Source: Isotricha intestinalis
Lineage: Eukaryota > Ciliophora > Litostomatea > Vestibuliferida > Isotrichidae
NCBI GenBank assembly: GCA_023807065.1
Contig: JAJJLU010003586.1
Location: forward strand, 1 to 48,847
Length of the DNA: 48,847 nt
Reading direction: 5' to 3'
The notes below the pieces were generated by a model that saw nothing but the letters and a program-made list of their open reading frames with translations, had not been told where the DNA came from and ran no database searches. The position numbers were made by a program, and so were the translations under genes. This document shows, piece by piece, positions 1-10,002 of this stretch (position 1 is the stretch's first letter; each line of letters starts with the position of its first letter).

Positions 1-863
1 GATGGATAATCAGTAACTAATTTTTCTAAGAAAGCAATCATTTCATCAGTAGTTTTTTCTCCTTCTCCTGATTTTTCAAGTTTATATTTACCATCCTTAT
101 AAAATTCAGATGAAGCAACATCCATTCCAAGGAAGATTTGTTTACCTAATTCATAACCAGCAGCTTTAACAGCTTCTGCAATAAGAGCTAAGGGTTCTTC
201 ATTACCTTTTTTACATGAGGGAGCAAATCCACCTTCATCACCGACACCAGTTTCATATCCTGCATCTTTAACAACTTTTTTCAAAGCATGGAAGCATTCA
301 GTACCAGCTCTTAAAGCTTCTCTGAAAGTTGTGAATCCAGCTGGAATAATGAAGAATTCTTGGAAATCTACAGAAGATTGAGCATGAGCACCACCATTAA
401 TAACGTTCATACAAGGAGTAGGAATAACTTTTCCATTAGTACCTCCAATATATCTGTAAAGAGGAACTCCTAAATGTTTAGCAGCAGCTCTTGCAACAGC
501 AAGTGATACACCTAAAATAGCATTTGCTCCTAAATTCTTTTTAAATGGAGTACCATCTAAAGCAAGCATTTTCCTATCAACAGCGACTTGATTTAAAGCA
601 TCCATTCCTTGAACAGCGGGTGCTAATTTAGTATTAATATTTTCTACAGCTTTGAGAACTCCTTTTCCAAGATATCTACTTTTGTCTCCATCTCTTAATT
701 CAAGAGCTTCACTTTCTCCAGTTGATGCTCCACTTGGTACCATTGCACGAGCTTTTACTCCATTGCATAATGTTACTTCTACTTCTACAGTTGGGTTACC
801 TCTACTGTCGAGAACTTCCCTTCCATGAACTTTTTCTATCTTAACACATGAACAACAGGACAT
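1..863 (-). CDS. Enolase, bacterial type, 5' part (cut by window edge)
   Basis: Glycolytic 2-phosphoglycerate dehydratase. The frame is open from the ATG at 863 to base 1 (about 287 codons), so roughly the last third is missing. Seen: the N-terminal enolase signature [17 protein letters not shown] after a Cys-rich start (MSCCSC), the mobile loop VPSGASTG, the [15 protein letters not shown] block, NVINGGAHA followed by VDFQEF, and VGDEGGFAP. Spacing and residues in the HA..VDFQEF and GGTNGK regions follow bacterial enolases; animal and fungal enzymes carry HAGNKLAMQEF and a short insertion near DLAG. Identity as enolase is certain; the bacterial affinity is my reading of motifs. No intron is seen in this part. 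Codon use is A/T-ending like the neighbours, so any transfer would be old. Confidence 0.97.
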   Translation of the reverse strand, partial: MSCCSCVKIEKVHGREVLDSRGNPTVEVEVTLCNGVKARAMVPSGASTGESEALELRDGDKSRYLGKGVLKAVENINTKLAPAVQGMDALNQVAVDRKMLALDGTPFKKNLGANAILGVSLAVARAAAKHLGVPLYRYIGGTNGKVIPTPCMNVINGGAHAQSSVDFQEFFIIPAGFTTFREALRAGTECFHALKKVVKDAGYETGVGDEGGFAPSCKKGNEEPLALIAEAVKAAGYELGKQIFLGMDVASSEFYKDGKYKLEKSGEGEKTTDEMIAFLEKLVTDYP

Positions 864-1517
864 TTTTATTATATAATTGTTATTTGGTTTCATGTATATT
901 TATATGAGTAAATTAATTTTTTTTCATTAGGTTGTAAATAATTTTTCAAAAGTGATGCTTTTATTTATGATTTTTATCATATTTTTAAAAAATTTTTATT
1001 TTGGTTTTTAATATGAAATTAGTTTTGAAAAAGAATATTTTATTCTTTAAAGAATTATTGAGGATTAGAAAATTATTTTCTATTTATTTTTGAAATTATT
1101 TTAATTAGTTTTTGTTATTTGGAAAATATATAGGGTGAATTAAAAAATATGATATGATAAAGGGTTTAATTTCATACAATTTACTAAGAGATGGAAGTTC
1201 ATATTAGTAATTATTAATTGTTTCTCAAAAAAGTTATTAGAATAAATATATTTACAGACATATTTATTTAAGCAATCATTATAAATATTAAAATTTAATT
1301 AAACAAAAAAAATTGTAAACTAATTCTTAAAATCAAAAAATAAAAATATTTAAAATGTAATATTTTCTTCTTTATTATAATATATGAATCATTATATTAA
1401 AATAATTTATTTCAAAAGGCCCAATAAATTTTTTAATCAATAAAGCAAATATAATTTATATTTATTATTTTCTTTTAATTAGGTTTTAGAATTAAATATA
1501 AAAAGAAAAAAAAATTT
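864..1517. other. AT-rich intergenic region, no gene seen
   Basis: About 650 bases between two minus-strand genes: promoter side of the enolase gene and 3' side of the secreted-protein gene. It is nearly all A/T with homopolymer runs. No ORF with coding character and no RNA gene was recognised. Confidence 0.6.
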
Positions 1518-2696
1518 TTAAAAAATAAATACAATTAATAATATAATATATGATAAAATATTTTTCATAACAATATATTCCCCAACAGAAAAAGTTAATT
1601 TCTTTTTAACTAATTTCTGAATATCCTTTGAAAAATTAAAATAAACCATTTCACCAGGATCACTTAAATTAATTTTAATTTTAGAATTATTAAATTGTAA
1701 AAGAATATCAGTTCCATTATTTTCTTGAGAATCAAAGAATTCTAAAAAAAAAGCATCAAGACAAGAAAATAAACCACAAGGATTATTTAAAATAGTAGAA
1801 CATTGAGTATCAGAATTATTAGTCGTGCCATTTAAATAATAATTTATCCAAGCTGTATTATTTTCTTCCACACAAAGTGAAGGTCTATTCAAATCTAATG
1901 ATACATATCTTCCATCATAAATACTATTATTATATAATGTTAATAATTTAGAATCAACTTTATTAAAAATACTTTCTTCATTTTTTTTATTTATTTCATC
2001 GTAAATTTTAATAATTGAATCATTTAAATCATTTTTATGATTTTGAAATTCCATTAAAAGATTTTTAAATTCTTCAATAAAAGTTTGATTTCCTTTACAA
2101 TTGTATTTATAGTCATATAACATTTTATCATTTACTTTATATCTAACAGCATAAATTTCACAATTTTTAAGTGAATCAGGATAATTACATATATAATTAC
2201 AAAAAGCATCCCAATTATATTGTACACTCATTTTTACTATTATTTCATCTAATAATATTATTTCATTTATTAATTTTATATATGAACTAAATAAATTCTC
2301 ATAATCTGATTCTTTTAATTTAAAACCTTTTATTAAATTTCTTTTATGTTCACTTAATAAATCTTTATAATAATACATATTTTTTTTATATATATTTTGC
2401 TTTGGGGTATATACGTGATCTATTAAATATGATTGAACATTTTCTTTTGTAAATGATGTACAACAAGTTTTACCAGAATTTTGATTTTTACAAAAATTTA
2501 ATTTATTCTTTTTGGGTTTTCCTTTTAAAGTCAATTCAATTGTATGTCTCATTTTATTTGGAAGTAAATATAAAAAAGGATTATCTTTACATTTACCACT
2601 TGTAAAAGATAATAAAGTCTCATCAATAAAAGTAATAGTATCATCATTAAAAATATATTTTAAGAAATTAAAAAAGATAAATAACCAAAATTTCAT
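1518..2696 (-). CDS. Putative secreted or GPI-anchored surface protein, unknown family
   Basis: 392 residues, not recognised. Residues 1 to about 17 form a hydrophobic signal-like segment (MKFWLFIFFNFLKYIF). The last 15 or so residues are again purely hydrophobic (ILSYIILLIVFIF) with no cytoplasmic tail, the layout of a GPI-attachment signal or a C-terminal anchor. Between them are many Cys residues (for example KTCCTS, NCEIYAVRYKV, CSTILNNPCGLFSC) and several N-x-S/T sites (NGTT, NNSD, NNGT, NNSK, NFS, NLS), fitting a disulphide-bonded glycoprotein. A middle segment at about 110-240 looks helical. No domain could be named. The ATG at 2696 is chosen because it gives the signal peptide directly. 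It is divergent from the Pol III gene at 2832, sharing about 135 bases of upstream DNA. Confidence 0.8.
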   Translation of the reverse strand: MKFWLFIFFNFLKYIFNDDTITFIDETLLSFTSGKCKDNPFLYLLPNKMRHTIELTLKGKPKKNKLNFCKNQNSGKTCCTSFTKENVQSYLIDHVYTPKQNIYKKNMYYYKDLLSEHKRNLIKGFKLKESDYENLFSSYIKLINEIILLDEIIVKMSVQYNWDAFCNYICNYPDSLKNCEIYAVRYKVNDKMLYDYKYNCKGNQTFIEEFKNLLMEFQNHKNDLNDSIIKIYDEINKKNEESIFNKVDSKLLTLYNNSIYDGRYVSLDLNRPSLCVEENNTAWINYYLNGTTNNSDTQCSTILNNPCGLFSCLDAFFLEFFDSQENNGTDILLQFNNSKIKINLSDPGEMVYFNFSKDIQKLVKKKLTFSVGEYIVMKNILSYIILLIVFIF

Positions 2697-2831
2697 TTCT
2701 AATTTATAATTATTTAAATTCCCTTATAAAAACAATTAAAAAAAAAATAAAAAACAATATAATTTTTCATCCAATAATTATGAAAATCAAAAAAAATAAA
2801 AAATTTAAAAAAGCAAAAAAAAACTTTTAAA

Positions 2832-5800
2832 ATGTCAAAAACCTTGAATTCAAAAAGAGAAGAATTGGAGAATTTAAAAGAAACAATGAATTCGAACTAT
2901 GATGACCTATATAAAAAAGCAAAACTATATTCCCCAATATCAAACATAGATGAAAAATGGAAATTAGTTCCTACATTTTTAAAAATTCGTGGATTAGTAA
3001 AGCAGCATATAGATTCCTTTAATTATTTTACTGATATAGACATAAAAAATATAGTTCGTTCATCTAGAAATTATATGATAAAATCAGAAATAAATCCAAA
3101 TTTTTACTTAAAATATAAAGATATAAGAATAGGTTTCCCTCAAATTGAAGAAGAATTTTCAACTAAAGTAATAACCCCACATGAATGTAGATTACGTTCA
3201 TTAACTTATTCAGCACCAATATTTGTTGATGTAGCATATACATTAAATGGTTACAGTGAAAAAATTAGAAAAGATATTTATATTGGAAGAATGCCCATTA
3301 TGTTAGGAAGTAATCATTGCATATTAAAAGGAAAAAATTTCAAAGAATTAAGTTCTCTTCATGAATGTCCTTATGATCCAAGAGGTTATTTTATTGTTAA
3401 AGGAGTGGAAAAAGTTATTTTAATTCATGAACAAATGAGTCAAAATAGAATTATTGTTGAATATGATAATAAAGGAAATTTAACTAGTAATGTTACTTCC
3501 TCTACTCATGATACTAAAACCAGAACTTCTATTATTTATAAAAATGGAAAATTTTATGTTAAACATAATTCATTTTCTGATGATATTAACGTTATTATTA
3601 TTTTCAAAGCAATGAATATTTTATCTGATTTAGAAATTATAATGTTAATTGGTGATAATTATAAAGAATTTATTATTGAATCAATTGCAGAATGTAATCA
3701 ATTAAATATTTTTACAAGGGCAGATGCTCTAAATTTTTTATCAAAAAAAATAAAAACTTTTCACAAAAATAATGATATTCAAATAACAATAGAAACAATA
3801 TCTTCAATATTAATTGCCCATGTTCACGTCATTCATGGAAATTATCATGCAAAAGCATTATATTTATCATTAATGATAAAAAGATTAATAAGTGCAATAA
3901 ATGATAATAATGCAATAGATGATAAAGATTATTATGGTAATAAAAGATTAGAATTAGCAGGTCAACTAATATCATTATTATTTGAGGATTTATTTAAAAA
4001 ATATAATAATGACTTAAAAAAAATAATAGATATGAATTTATTAAAAAACTCAACATCAAACGATAATTTTGAAGGATTTGAAAATTTTGATATTTTCACA
4101 TCAATGAGAAGTGACATAATAACTCATGGATTACAGAATTCGATATCGACAGGAAATTGGGTAGTAAAAAGATTTAAAATGAGAAGAAGTGGAATAACTC
4201 AAGTACTAAGTAGAATGTCATATATAGCAGCATTAGGTATGATGACAAGGATAAATTCTCAATTTGAAAAAACAAGAAAAATATCTGGTCCAAGAGCACT
4301 TCAACCTTCTCAATGGGGAATGGTTTGTCCTAGTGATACTCCTGAAGGAGAAAGTTGTGGTTTAGTTAAAAATTTAGCTTTATTATCTCATGTCACTACT
4401 GATCAAAAAGAAAAAAATATTATTAATTTATGTATTAATTTAGGGGTTGAAGATATTAGTATGAGTTCTGTTTTTGAAGAAGAGAAAAAAGGAGATGATG
4501 ATAATTTATCTAATAATTATTTAGTTTATGTTAATGGAAGTCCTATTGGAATTACTTCTTCTCCTAAAATTTTTTGTGATAATTTCAGGAAATTAAGAAG
4601 AAAAGGAAAAATTCATGAATTTGTTTCTATCAGTTGTAATCATAATAATCAAAGTATTGCTATTGCTTGTGATGGAGGAAGATTAACAAGACCATATATC
4701 AGAATAGAAAATGAGAAGATTTTAGTGACAAAAGAAGATTTAAAATTATTAGAAGAAGGGAAAATAACATTTAATTCTTTAGTAAAAGAAGGTAAAATAG
4801 AATATTTAGATGTAAATGAAGAAAATGATGTATTAATAGCATTAAAAGAAGAAGAAATAAAAAAAAATTCAACTCACTTAGAAATAGCACCTTTTACAAT
4901 ATTAGGAGTAGTAGCAGGATTAATTCCATATCCTCATCATAATCAATCTCCAAGAAATACATATCAATGTGCAATGGGAAAACAAGCAATTGGAACAATA
5001 GGATATAATCAATTAATAAGAGCAGATACTTTATTATATTTAATGATTTATCCACAAAGACCTTTAGTTAAAACTATTACTATTGAATTATCTAATTATG
5101 AAAAATTACCTGCTGGACAAAATGCTTCTGTTGCAGTTATGAGTTATTCTGGTTATGATATTGAAGATGCTGTTATTTTAAATAAAGCTTCTTTAGATAG
5201 AGGATTTGCTAGAATAATGACTTTGAGAAGATATGAAAGTGAATTGGAAAAATATCCCAATGGAACTCAAGATATTAGAAAAGCTCCTGAAAATTATAAT
5301 CAAACTACTTTAAATTCTAATATTGAAAAAAGTAATGATCCAAATATGATAAATACAAAAACTATTTTACCATCTAATAAAAATAATAGAAAATATTTTA
5401 AAAATTTACATGCTTTAGATAAAGATGGTCTTCCTTTTATTGGTTCAAAATTAACAAATGGAGATTTATTCTTAAATAAATATATTCCAGAAAACACAAG
5501 AGATATTCTTTCTTCAAATTCAAACATTTCATACATAAAGCAGCCTTTAATATATAAAGGTCCAATTCCATCATATGTTGATAGAGTAATATTAACATCA
5601 TCACCAGAAGTTCCAGAATTAATAAAAATAATGCTTCGTCAAACACGTCGTCCTGAATTAGGAGATAAATTCTCTTCTCGTCATGGTCAGAAAGGAGTAT
5701 GTGGTATGATTGTTCCTCAAGAGGATATGCCATTTAATGAGACTGGATGGTGTCCAGATTTAATAATGAATCCTCATGGATTTCCTAGTAGAATGACAGT

Positions 5801-6377
5801 AGGGAAATTAATAGAATTAATTGGAGGAAAATCAGCAGTTTTAGATGGTAAATTTAAATATGGAACAGCATTTGCAGGAGATAAAATAGAAGATATAGGA
5901 AATATTCTAATTGCAAATGGATATTCTTATTCAGGGAAAGATATTCTATATAGTGGTATTACAGGAGAACCTTTAAATTGTTTTGTTTTCAGTGGGCCTA
6001 TATTTTACCAGAGACTTAAACATATGGTGGTGGATAAGATGCATGCTCGTTCTAGAGGACCTCGTGCCATGTTGACAAGACAACCTCTTGAAGGAAGGAG
6101 TAAGGAAGGAGGATTAAGAATAGGAGAAATGGAAAAAGATTGTGTTATTGGTTATGGTGCAAGTTGCCTCTTATTGGAAAGACTTATGATTAGTTCTGAT
6201 TTGTTCACTGCTCATATTTGCGCTAAATGCGGGTATTTAGGTATGGAAGGTTATTGTCAATTTTGCAGAGATGGAACTAATATAGGAAAAGTTAAGTTAC
6301 CTTATGCTTTCAAATTACTTACACAAGAATTAATGAGTATGAATATTAAAGTTAAGTTTAAATTAAGTAATATTTGA
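2832..6377 (+). CDS. RPC2: DNA-directed RNA polymerase III second-largest subunit
   Basis: 1181 residues in one exon, close to the usual 1130-1150 of the POLR3B/RPC128 family. It forms the lobe, hybrid-binding and clamp side of Pol III, which makes tRNA and 5S rRNA in the nucleus. Seen: CPYDPRGYFIVKGVEKVI (Pol III type rather than Pol I or II), the fork region PSQWGMVCPSDTPEGESCG, GYDIEDAVILNKASLDRG, the hybrid-binding GDKFSSRHGQKG at about 943-955, the MHARSRGPRAMLTRQPLEGR block, and a C-terminal zinc site at about 1129-1146 with four Cys (CAKCGYLGMEGYCQFC). Small Asn/Lys-rich insertions at about 840-870 explain the extra length. The stop is TGA, evidence that TGA is not an amino acid here. 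The next gene starts 60 bases downstream on the same strand. Confidence 0.97.
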   Translation: MSKTLNSKREELENLKETMNSNYDDLYKKAKLYSPISNIDEKWKLVPTFLKIRGLVKQHIDSFNYFTDIDIKNIVRSSRNYMIKSEINPNFYLKYKDIRIGFPQIEEEFSTKVITPHECRLRSLTYSAPIFVDVAYTLNGYSEKIRKDIYIGRMPIMLGSNHCILKGKNFKELSSLHECPYDPRGYFIVKGVEKVILIHEQMSQNRIIVEYDNKGNLTSNVTSSTHDTKTRTSIIYKNGKFYVKHNSFSDDINVIIIFKAMNILSDLEIIMLIGDNYKEFIIESIAECNQLNIFTRADALNFLSKKIKTFHKNNDIQITIETISSILIAHVHVIHGNYHAKALYLSLMIKRLISAINDNNAIDDKDYYGNKRLELAGQLISLLFEDLFKKYNNDLKKIIDMNLLKNSTSNDNFEGFENFDIFTSMRSDIITHGLQNSISTGNWVVKRFKMRRSGITQVLSRMSYIAALGMMTRINSQFEKTRKISGPRALQPSQWGMVCPSDTPEGESCGLVKNLALLSHVTTDQKEKNIINLCINLGVEDISMSSVFEEEKKGDDDNLSNNYLVYVNGSPIGITSSPKIFCDNFRKLRRKGKIHEFVSISCNHNNQSIAIACDGGRLTRPYIRIENEKILVTKEDLKLLEEGKITFNSLVKEGKIEYLDVNEENDVLIALKEEEIKKNSTHLEIAPFTILGVVAGLIPYPHHNQSPRNTYQCAMGKQAIGTIGYNQLIRADTLLYLMIYPQRPLVKTITIELSNYEKLPAGQNASVAVMSYSGYDIEDAVILNKASLDRGFARIMTLRRYESELEKYPNGTQDIRKAPENYNQTTLNSNIEKSNDPNMINTKTILPSNKNNRKYFKNLHALDKDGLPFIGSKLTNGDLFLNKYIPENTRDILSSNSNISYIKQPLIYKGPIPSYVDRVILTSSPEVPELIKIMLRQTRRPELGDKFSSRHGQKGVCGMIVPQEDMPFNETGWCPDLIMNPHGFPSRMTVGKLIELIGGKSAVLDGKFKYGTAFAGDKIEDIGNILIANGYSYSGKDILYSGITGEPLNCFVFSGPIFYQRLKHMVVDKMHARSRGPRAMLTRQPLEGRSKEGGLRIGEMEKDCVIGYGASCLLLERLMISSDLFTAHICAKCGYLGMEGYCQFCRDGTNIGKVKLPYAFKLLTQELMSMNIKVKFKLSNI

Positions 6378-6437
6378 TTGTTTTTAAATTTTTTAATTTT
6401 AATTTTTTTCAATTTTTTTTTTATTTACTAATTTGAA

Positions 6438-7079
6438 ATGGATAAAAATCCAATAAAATATATTTTAATCGGTGATTCAAGTACATTGAAAAAAATAGCT
6501 GAATATTCAACAACAAATAATCAAAAAATAGTGAGTGAAATTGATAAAATTTTTACAAAAATATGTAAAACAGCAGCAGATAAATTTGATGAAAGAAATA
6601 AAATAACTTCAAAATCTCAAAATTACTATTTTATAACAGTTCAACCAGGAATAACATTTTTAGTTTTAGTAAGTGATTCATATCCAGAAAGATTAGTATT
6701 TGAATTAATAGATAAAATAAATGAAGAAAAAATACCAACAATGATAAATGAAGAAACAAAAGAATTAAATGCTCAAGGAAGACAAGCTTTAAAAAATTTA
6801 GTTGATAAATATCAAGATAATATTATAAATACTATTCAAAATGATGTTAATGATATTAAATTAGATATGAAAGATAATATTCAAAAAATGGTTGATAGTG
6901 TTGAAGATACTGCTAAATTAGAACAATCTGCTGAAAATTTAAGAGAAGAAAGTAAAACTTATAAAAATACTGCTTCTGAAATTAGAACTTTAACTCTTTG
7001 GCAAAATATAAAAATATGGATTATTTTATTTGGGGTTTTGGCTTTATTAATTTTTATTATTATTTTAATAGTTTCATAA
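6438..7079 (+). CDS. Longin-type SNARE (VAMP7/synaptobrevin-like)
   Basis: 213 residues: an N-terminal longin-like profilin fold at about 1-110 (strands YILIG and NYYFITVQPGITFLVLVSD, then ERLVFELIDKI), a SNARE coiled coil at about 132-185 and a C-terminal transmembrane anchor at about 192-212 with almost no lumenal tail. This is the standard order of VAMP7 or Ykt6/Sec22-like R-SNAREs, which act on vesicles in fusion with target membranes. The core VNDIKLDMKDNIQKMVDS aligns with VAMP7 so that the zero-layer Arg becomes Ser154. Loss of this Arg is known in some ciliate synaptobrevins. The stop is TAA. Which membrane it serves cannot be told from sequence. Confidence 0.88.
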   Translation: MDKNPIKYILIGDSSTLKKIAEYSTTNNQKIVSEIDKIFTKICKTAADKFDERNKITSKSQNYYFITVQPGITFLVLVSDSYPERLVFELIDKINEEKIPTMINEETKELNAQGRQALKNLVDKYQDNIINTIQNDVNDIKLDMKDNIQKMVDSVEDTAKLEQSAENLREESKTYKNTASEIRTLTLWQNIKIWIILFGVLALLIFIIILIVS

Positions 7080-7658
7080 TATATATAAAATTAGAATTAT
7101 ATTAAAATTAAAAAATTAAAAATTGTTAAAATTTTATTCATTGTTTTTACATATAAAATATGAGATTTGATATTTCTTGAGAAATAAAAATATTTATTTT
7201 ACTAATATAATTTATCTTTTTAAAGATTTAAAATAATAAATCATAAAAAATAATTCTTTAATTTTATTTAATGTAAAAACTCTTTTTAAAAAATGATTGA
7301 AAAAATTTTCTTACCTTTTTATTTGTAAATTTTTTTAATATTTAAAAATAATATTAGATTACTTTATTATTTGTAAGATAGGAAAAGAATAATAAAAAAA
7401 ATAATAGAGCTTTTTCTCATTCTATTTTTTTTAATTAGTATGAATCCTGAATTTTTCCAATGAATAAAACTTTGAATAAGAAGTATACAAGATTCCTTCC
7501 TTAAAATAAACCTCAAGATATGGTTTTGAATGAAAAATAAAAAAGATATGAAAAAAGAATTTTCATTAATTTTTAGATTTTTATAATAAATAATTAATTC
7601 CAGAAAAATTAAAAAAAAATAAACAAACAATGCAAAAAAAAAAAAGTTAAACAAAAAT
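7080..7658. other. Intergenic region with possible gene relic
   Basis: About 580 bases. Around 7439-7600 the base composition is less extreme and short stretches read like protein on the plus strand, but stops interrupt every few codons. A hydrophobic minus-strand frame at 7367-7654 lacks an ATG at its head (it would start with TTG) and is not accepted as a gene. Confidence 0.4.
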
Positions 7659-8039
7659 ATGTCTGATAATGCAACTAATTATAAATCTTCAACTATTGAT
7701 GAGTTATTTAAACAAGAAGAAAAATTCGGAAAGCGTGAATTTAAAGAAAAATATAAATTTATGTTTTTTAATGATGAAATATTTAATGCTCAAAGAATGC
7801 ATGAAATAGAATATGAGAGTGACTCAAGTGAAAAAGAAATTGAAATTGGTACAAATAAAACAGAAACTTTGAATGGTATTATTTTGGAAGAAAAAAAAAC
7901 ATTAAATAATGTAAATATAGATATAAATATGCAACAAAAACCAATTTTTACGATATTAAATAAGAAATTAGGTAGATGCTCAAAAAAAAAAGGGAAAAAA
8001 TCTGCAAAGCATACTAATGCTTCATATAATGATTGTTAA
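7659..8039 (+). CDS. Small acidic/basic protein of unknown function
   Basis: 126 residues, not recognised. The first half has a charged helical stretch (TIDELFKQEEKFGKREFKEKY followed by a phenylalanine-rich turn). The middle is acidic and Ser-rich (YESDSSEKEIEIG) and the C-terminus is strongly basic (RCSKKKGKKSAKH), possibly a nuclear or nucleic-acid-binding tail. No membrane segment is present. The ATG at 7659 sits after an A-rich leader, as at the other genes here. The intergenic DNA around it has far more stops, and codon use matches neighbours, so I believe it is real. Confidence 0.65.
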   Translation: MSDNATNYKSSTIDELFKQEEKFGKREFKEKYKFMFFNDEIFNAQRMHEIEYESDSSEKEIEIGTNKTETLNGIILEEKKTLNNVNIDINMQQKPIFTILNKKLGRCSKKKGKKSAKHTNASYNDC

Positions 8040-8589
8040 TCATATCATAACAAAATTTTTCAGTGATTCTATAAATGAAAATTTGAAAATAGAAAATAAA
8101 TAAATTTTAAGGTTTACTTAGAAAAATTGAAATATTATTATTATCTATTGAATCATTGTGTTATTAAATATATTAAAAAAAATTTAAACTTGTATTTTTA
8201 CAAATTATATTTTCTAAAGCTTTTTATTTCATTTTTTGTCTTGTAATTGTTTTGCATTTTCAGAAAATTTCCTTCTTCTTTTTATTTTTATTTTTTTAAT
8301 CAATTATTTTGGATTTTTTTTAAAGGATATTTACTTTTCTGTTTCAAAAAGAAACCTTATTGTTTCTCTTAGTTTATAAATAATAATTTATTTAATACAT
8401 AATCATCTTCTTTAGATTTATTTGCTTTTAATTTGAAAACATTTTTCAAAAAATTAATTCAGTTTCATGAATAATTTTTTTCTGTTTTTAAAGAAAATAA
8501 AAAATAATTATCATTTTTTAAAATTTATTTCTAACATAAAATTATATCTACAAAGATAAATTATTCATAAAACTAATTTAATAATTTAA
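8040..8589. other. AT-rich intergenic region, no gene seen
   Basis: About 550 bases between two plus-strand genes. It is T-rich in the middle (8270-8480) and A/T elsewhere. No RNA gene or ORF with coding character was found. Confidence 0.6.
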
Positions 8590-9261
8590 ATGAAAATGTC
8601 GAGATTACAAAAAGAAAAAATAAATGAAATAAGAAGTTACTTATTATTAGAACAAGATAAAGAAATTAATCAAATGATAAATACATCACATTCAAGAATA
8701 AATGGAATAACATCAAAGGAGTTTATGGAAAAAAATAAAATAGAATACGAAATATCAATAAATAATGGTATAATTTATGATTGTTATAAACTTCCAAAAA
8801 ATGAAAAAATGGAATGTAATATTTTAGGAAAATATTGTTATAATGTTCAAATAGATGTTGATAAATTTAAAAAAATTAAAGAAAATAAATTAGATTTAGC
8901 TTTACAAAAAAGTATTAATTTTGAAAAGTTTAATAAAAAAGCTTGTTTAATTAGGAATTCAAATCAAAATAGATCAGTCAAAGAAAATATTAATTTCTTA
9001 AAAAGAATTTCTTTTTTTTTAAAAGAGCCAATTAAAGATAAATTAAAATATAGAAAATCAGTGGGTGATATACCAGTTAAAATTAATGAACATTTTAATC
9101 TTCAATTCCATTCAAATTCAGAATATTTCCCTTCCAAAAAAAAATCAACAAAAAATTTAAAAAAATATATGGTGAATATAAAATCAGATAAAGATTTATT
9201 AAAAAAAATTTATAACAATTATTTTTTATTAAAGGATATAGAGATTTTTCCTAATTTATAA
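8590..9261 (+). CDS. Unknown basic protein
   Basis: 223 residues, Lys/Asn/Ile-rich with no membrane segment. It opens with a helical, charged stretch (MKMSRLQKEKINEIRSYLL). A middle part has spaced Cys and Tyr (IYDCYKLP, CNILGKYCYN). The C-terminal half is basic and Ser/Lys-rich, ending DIEIFPNL. No domain is recognised. The second Met (residue 3) is an equally good start. The 5' neighbour is co-oriented 550 bases away and the 3' neighbour is convergent. Confidence 0.65.
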   Translation: MKMSRLQKEKINEIRSYLLLEQDKEINQMINTSHSRINGITSKEFMEKNKIEYEISINNGIIYDCYKLPKNEKMECNILGKYCYNVQIDVDKFKKIKENKLDLALQKSINFEKFNKKACLIRNSNQNRSVKENINFLKRISFFLKEPIKDKLKYRKSVGDIPVKINEHFNLQFHSNSEYFPSKKKSTKNLKKYMVNIKSDKDLLKKIYNNYFLLKDIEIFPNL

Positions 9262-10002
9262 GATTATATAAATATTATGTAGATTAAAACACATGATATA
9301 TTAAATAAGATATTATTAAAAGTAAAAAAACTTGTCATTACGTCATTTATAAATAATACTCAGGTAGTAACTTAATCTTTTATATAGTCTAAACAATTTT
9401 AAATTCTAATTAATTATTTATATATAAAGAACCAATAATCATTTTATTTTAAAAAATCATTAAATAAATATATATTTAAATATTTAATTAAAATATATTT
9501 TATGTATTTATTTAAAATTGAAAAATAATTATCTCAAATAATTTCATCATAATTGATAGAGAAAAATAGAAATAAAATTTTGTTTTCCTATAATATATAT
9601 TGAAAAATTCTTTTATTTTTATTTTATCATATAAAATAAATCATAAAATATATTATTATAAATAATTATCAATTGAAGTCTTATTTCATATTTTGATGAA
9701 TATATTTTCATTATTAAAGGATTAAATCTTATGTTTAAAAATTTATGAAATAAATTTTTATTTCTTAAAGGTAATTTCCTTTTTTTTTTTTGATGCAAAA
9801 AAATTTGAACTTAAAGAAATCTGTCTTATATCCTTATTTCCTTGATAGATAATTCAAATGTTTTTAAATAAATAAATAAAATAATAAAAAATTAATATAC
9901 TTAATAATTATTGTCAAACAAAAAACAAATTTTACTTAATTAAAAATATATATACTCAAACACCTTTATAATCATGCAAAATTTAATATAAATAAAATAA
10001 AT
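9262..10002. other. AT-rich convergent intergenic region, no gene seen
   Basis: About 740 bases between the 3' ends of two convergent genes, so it should hold both polyadenylation regions. AATAAA-like hexamers are abundant by composition alone and cannot be assigned. The stretch at 9329-9375 is slightly richer in G/C but has no recognisable structure. Confidence 0.55.

Noticed and set aside
5300..5733. Two minus-strand frames inside the Pol III subunit gene
   Set aside because: They are antisense shadows of a conserved, clearly coding frame and have no independent features.
7367..7654. Hydrophobic 95-codon minus-strand frame
   Set aside because: It begins with TTG, not ATG, is dominated by Phe/Ile from T tracts and has no motif. 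Composition alone explains it.
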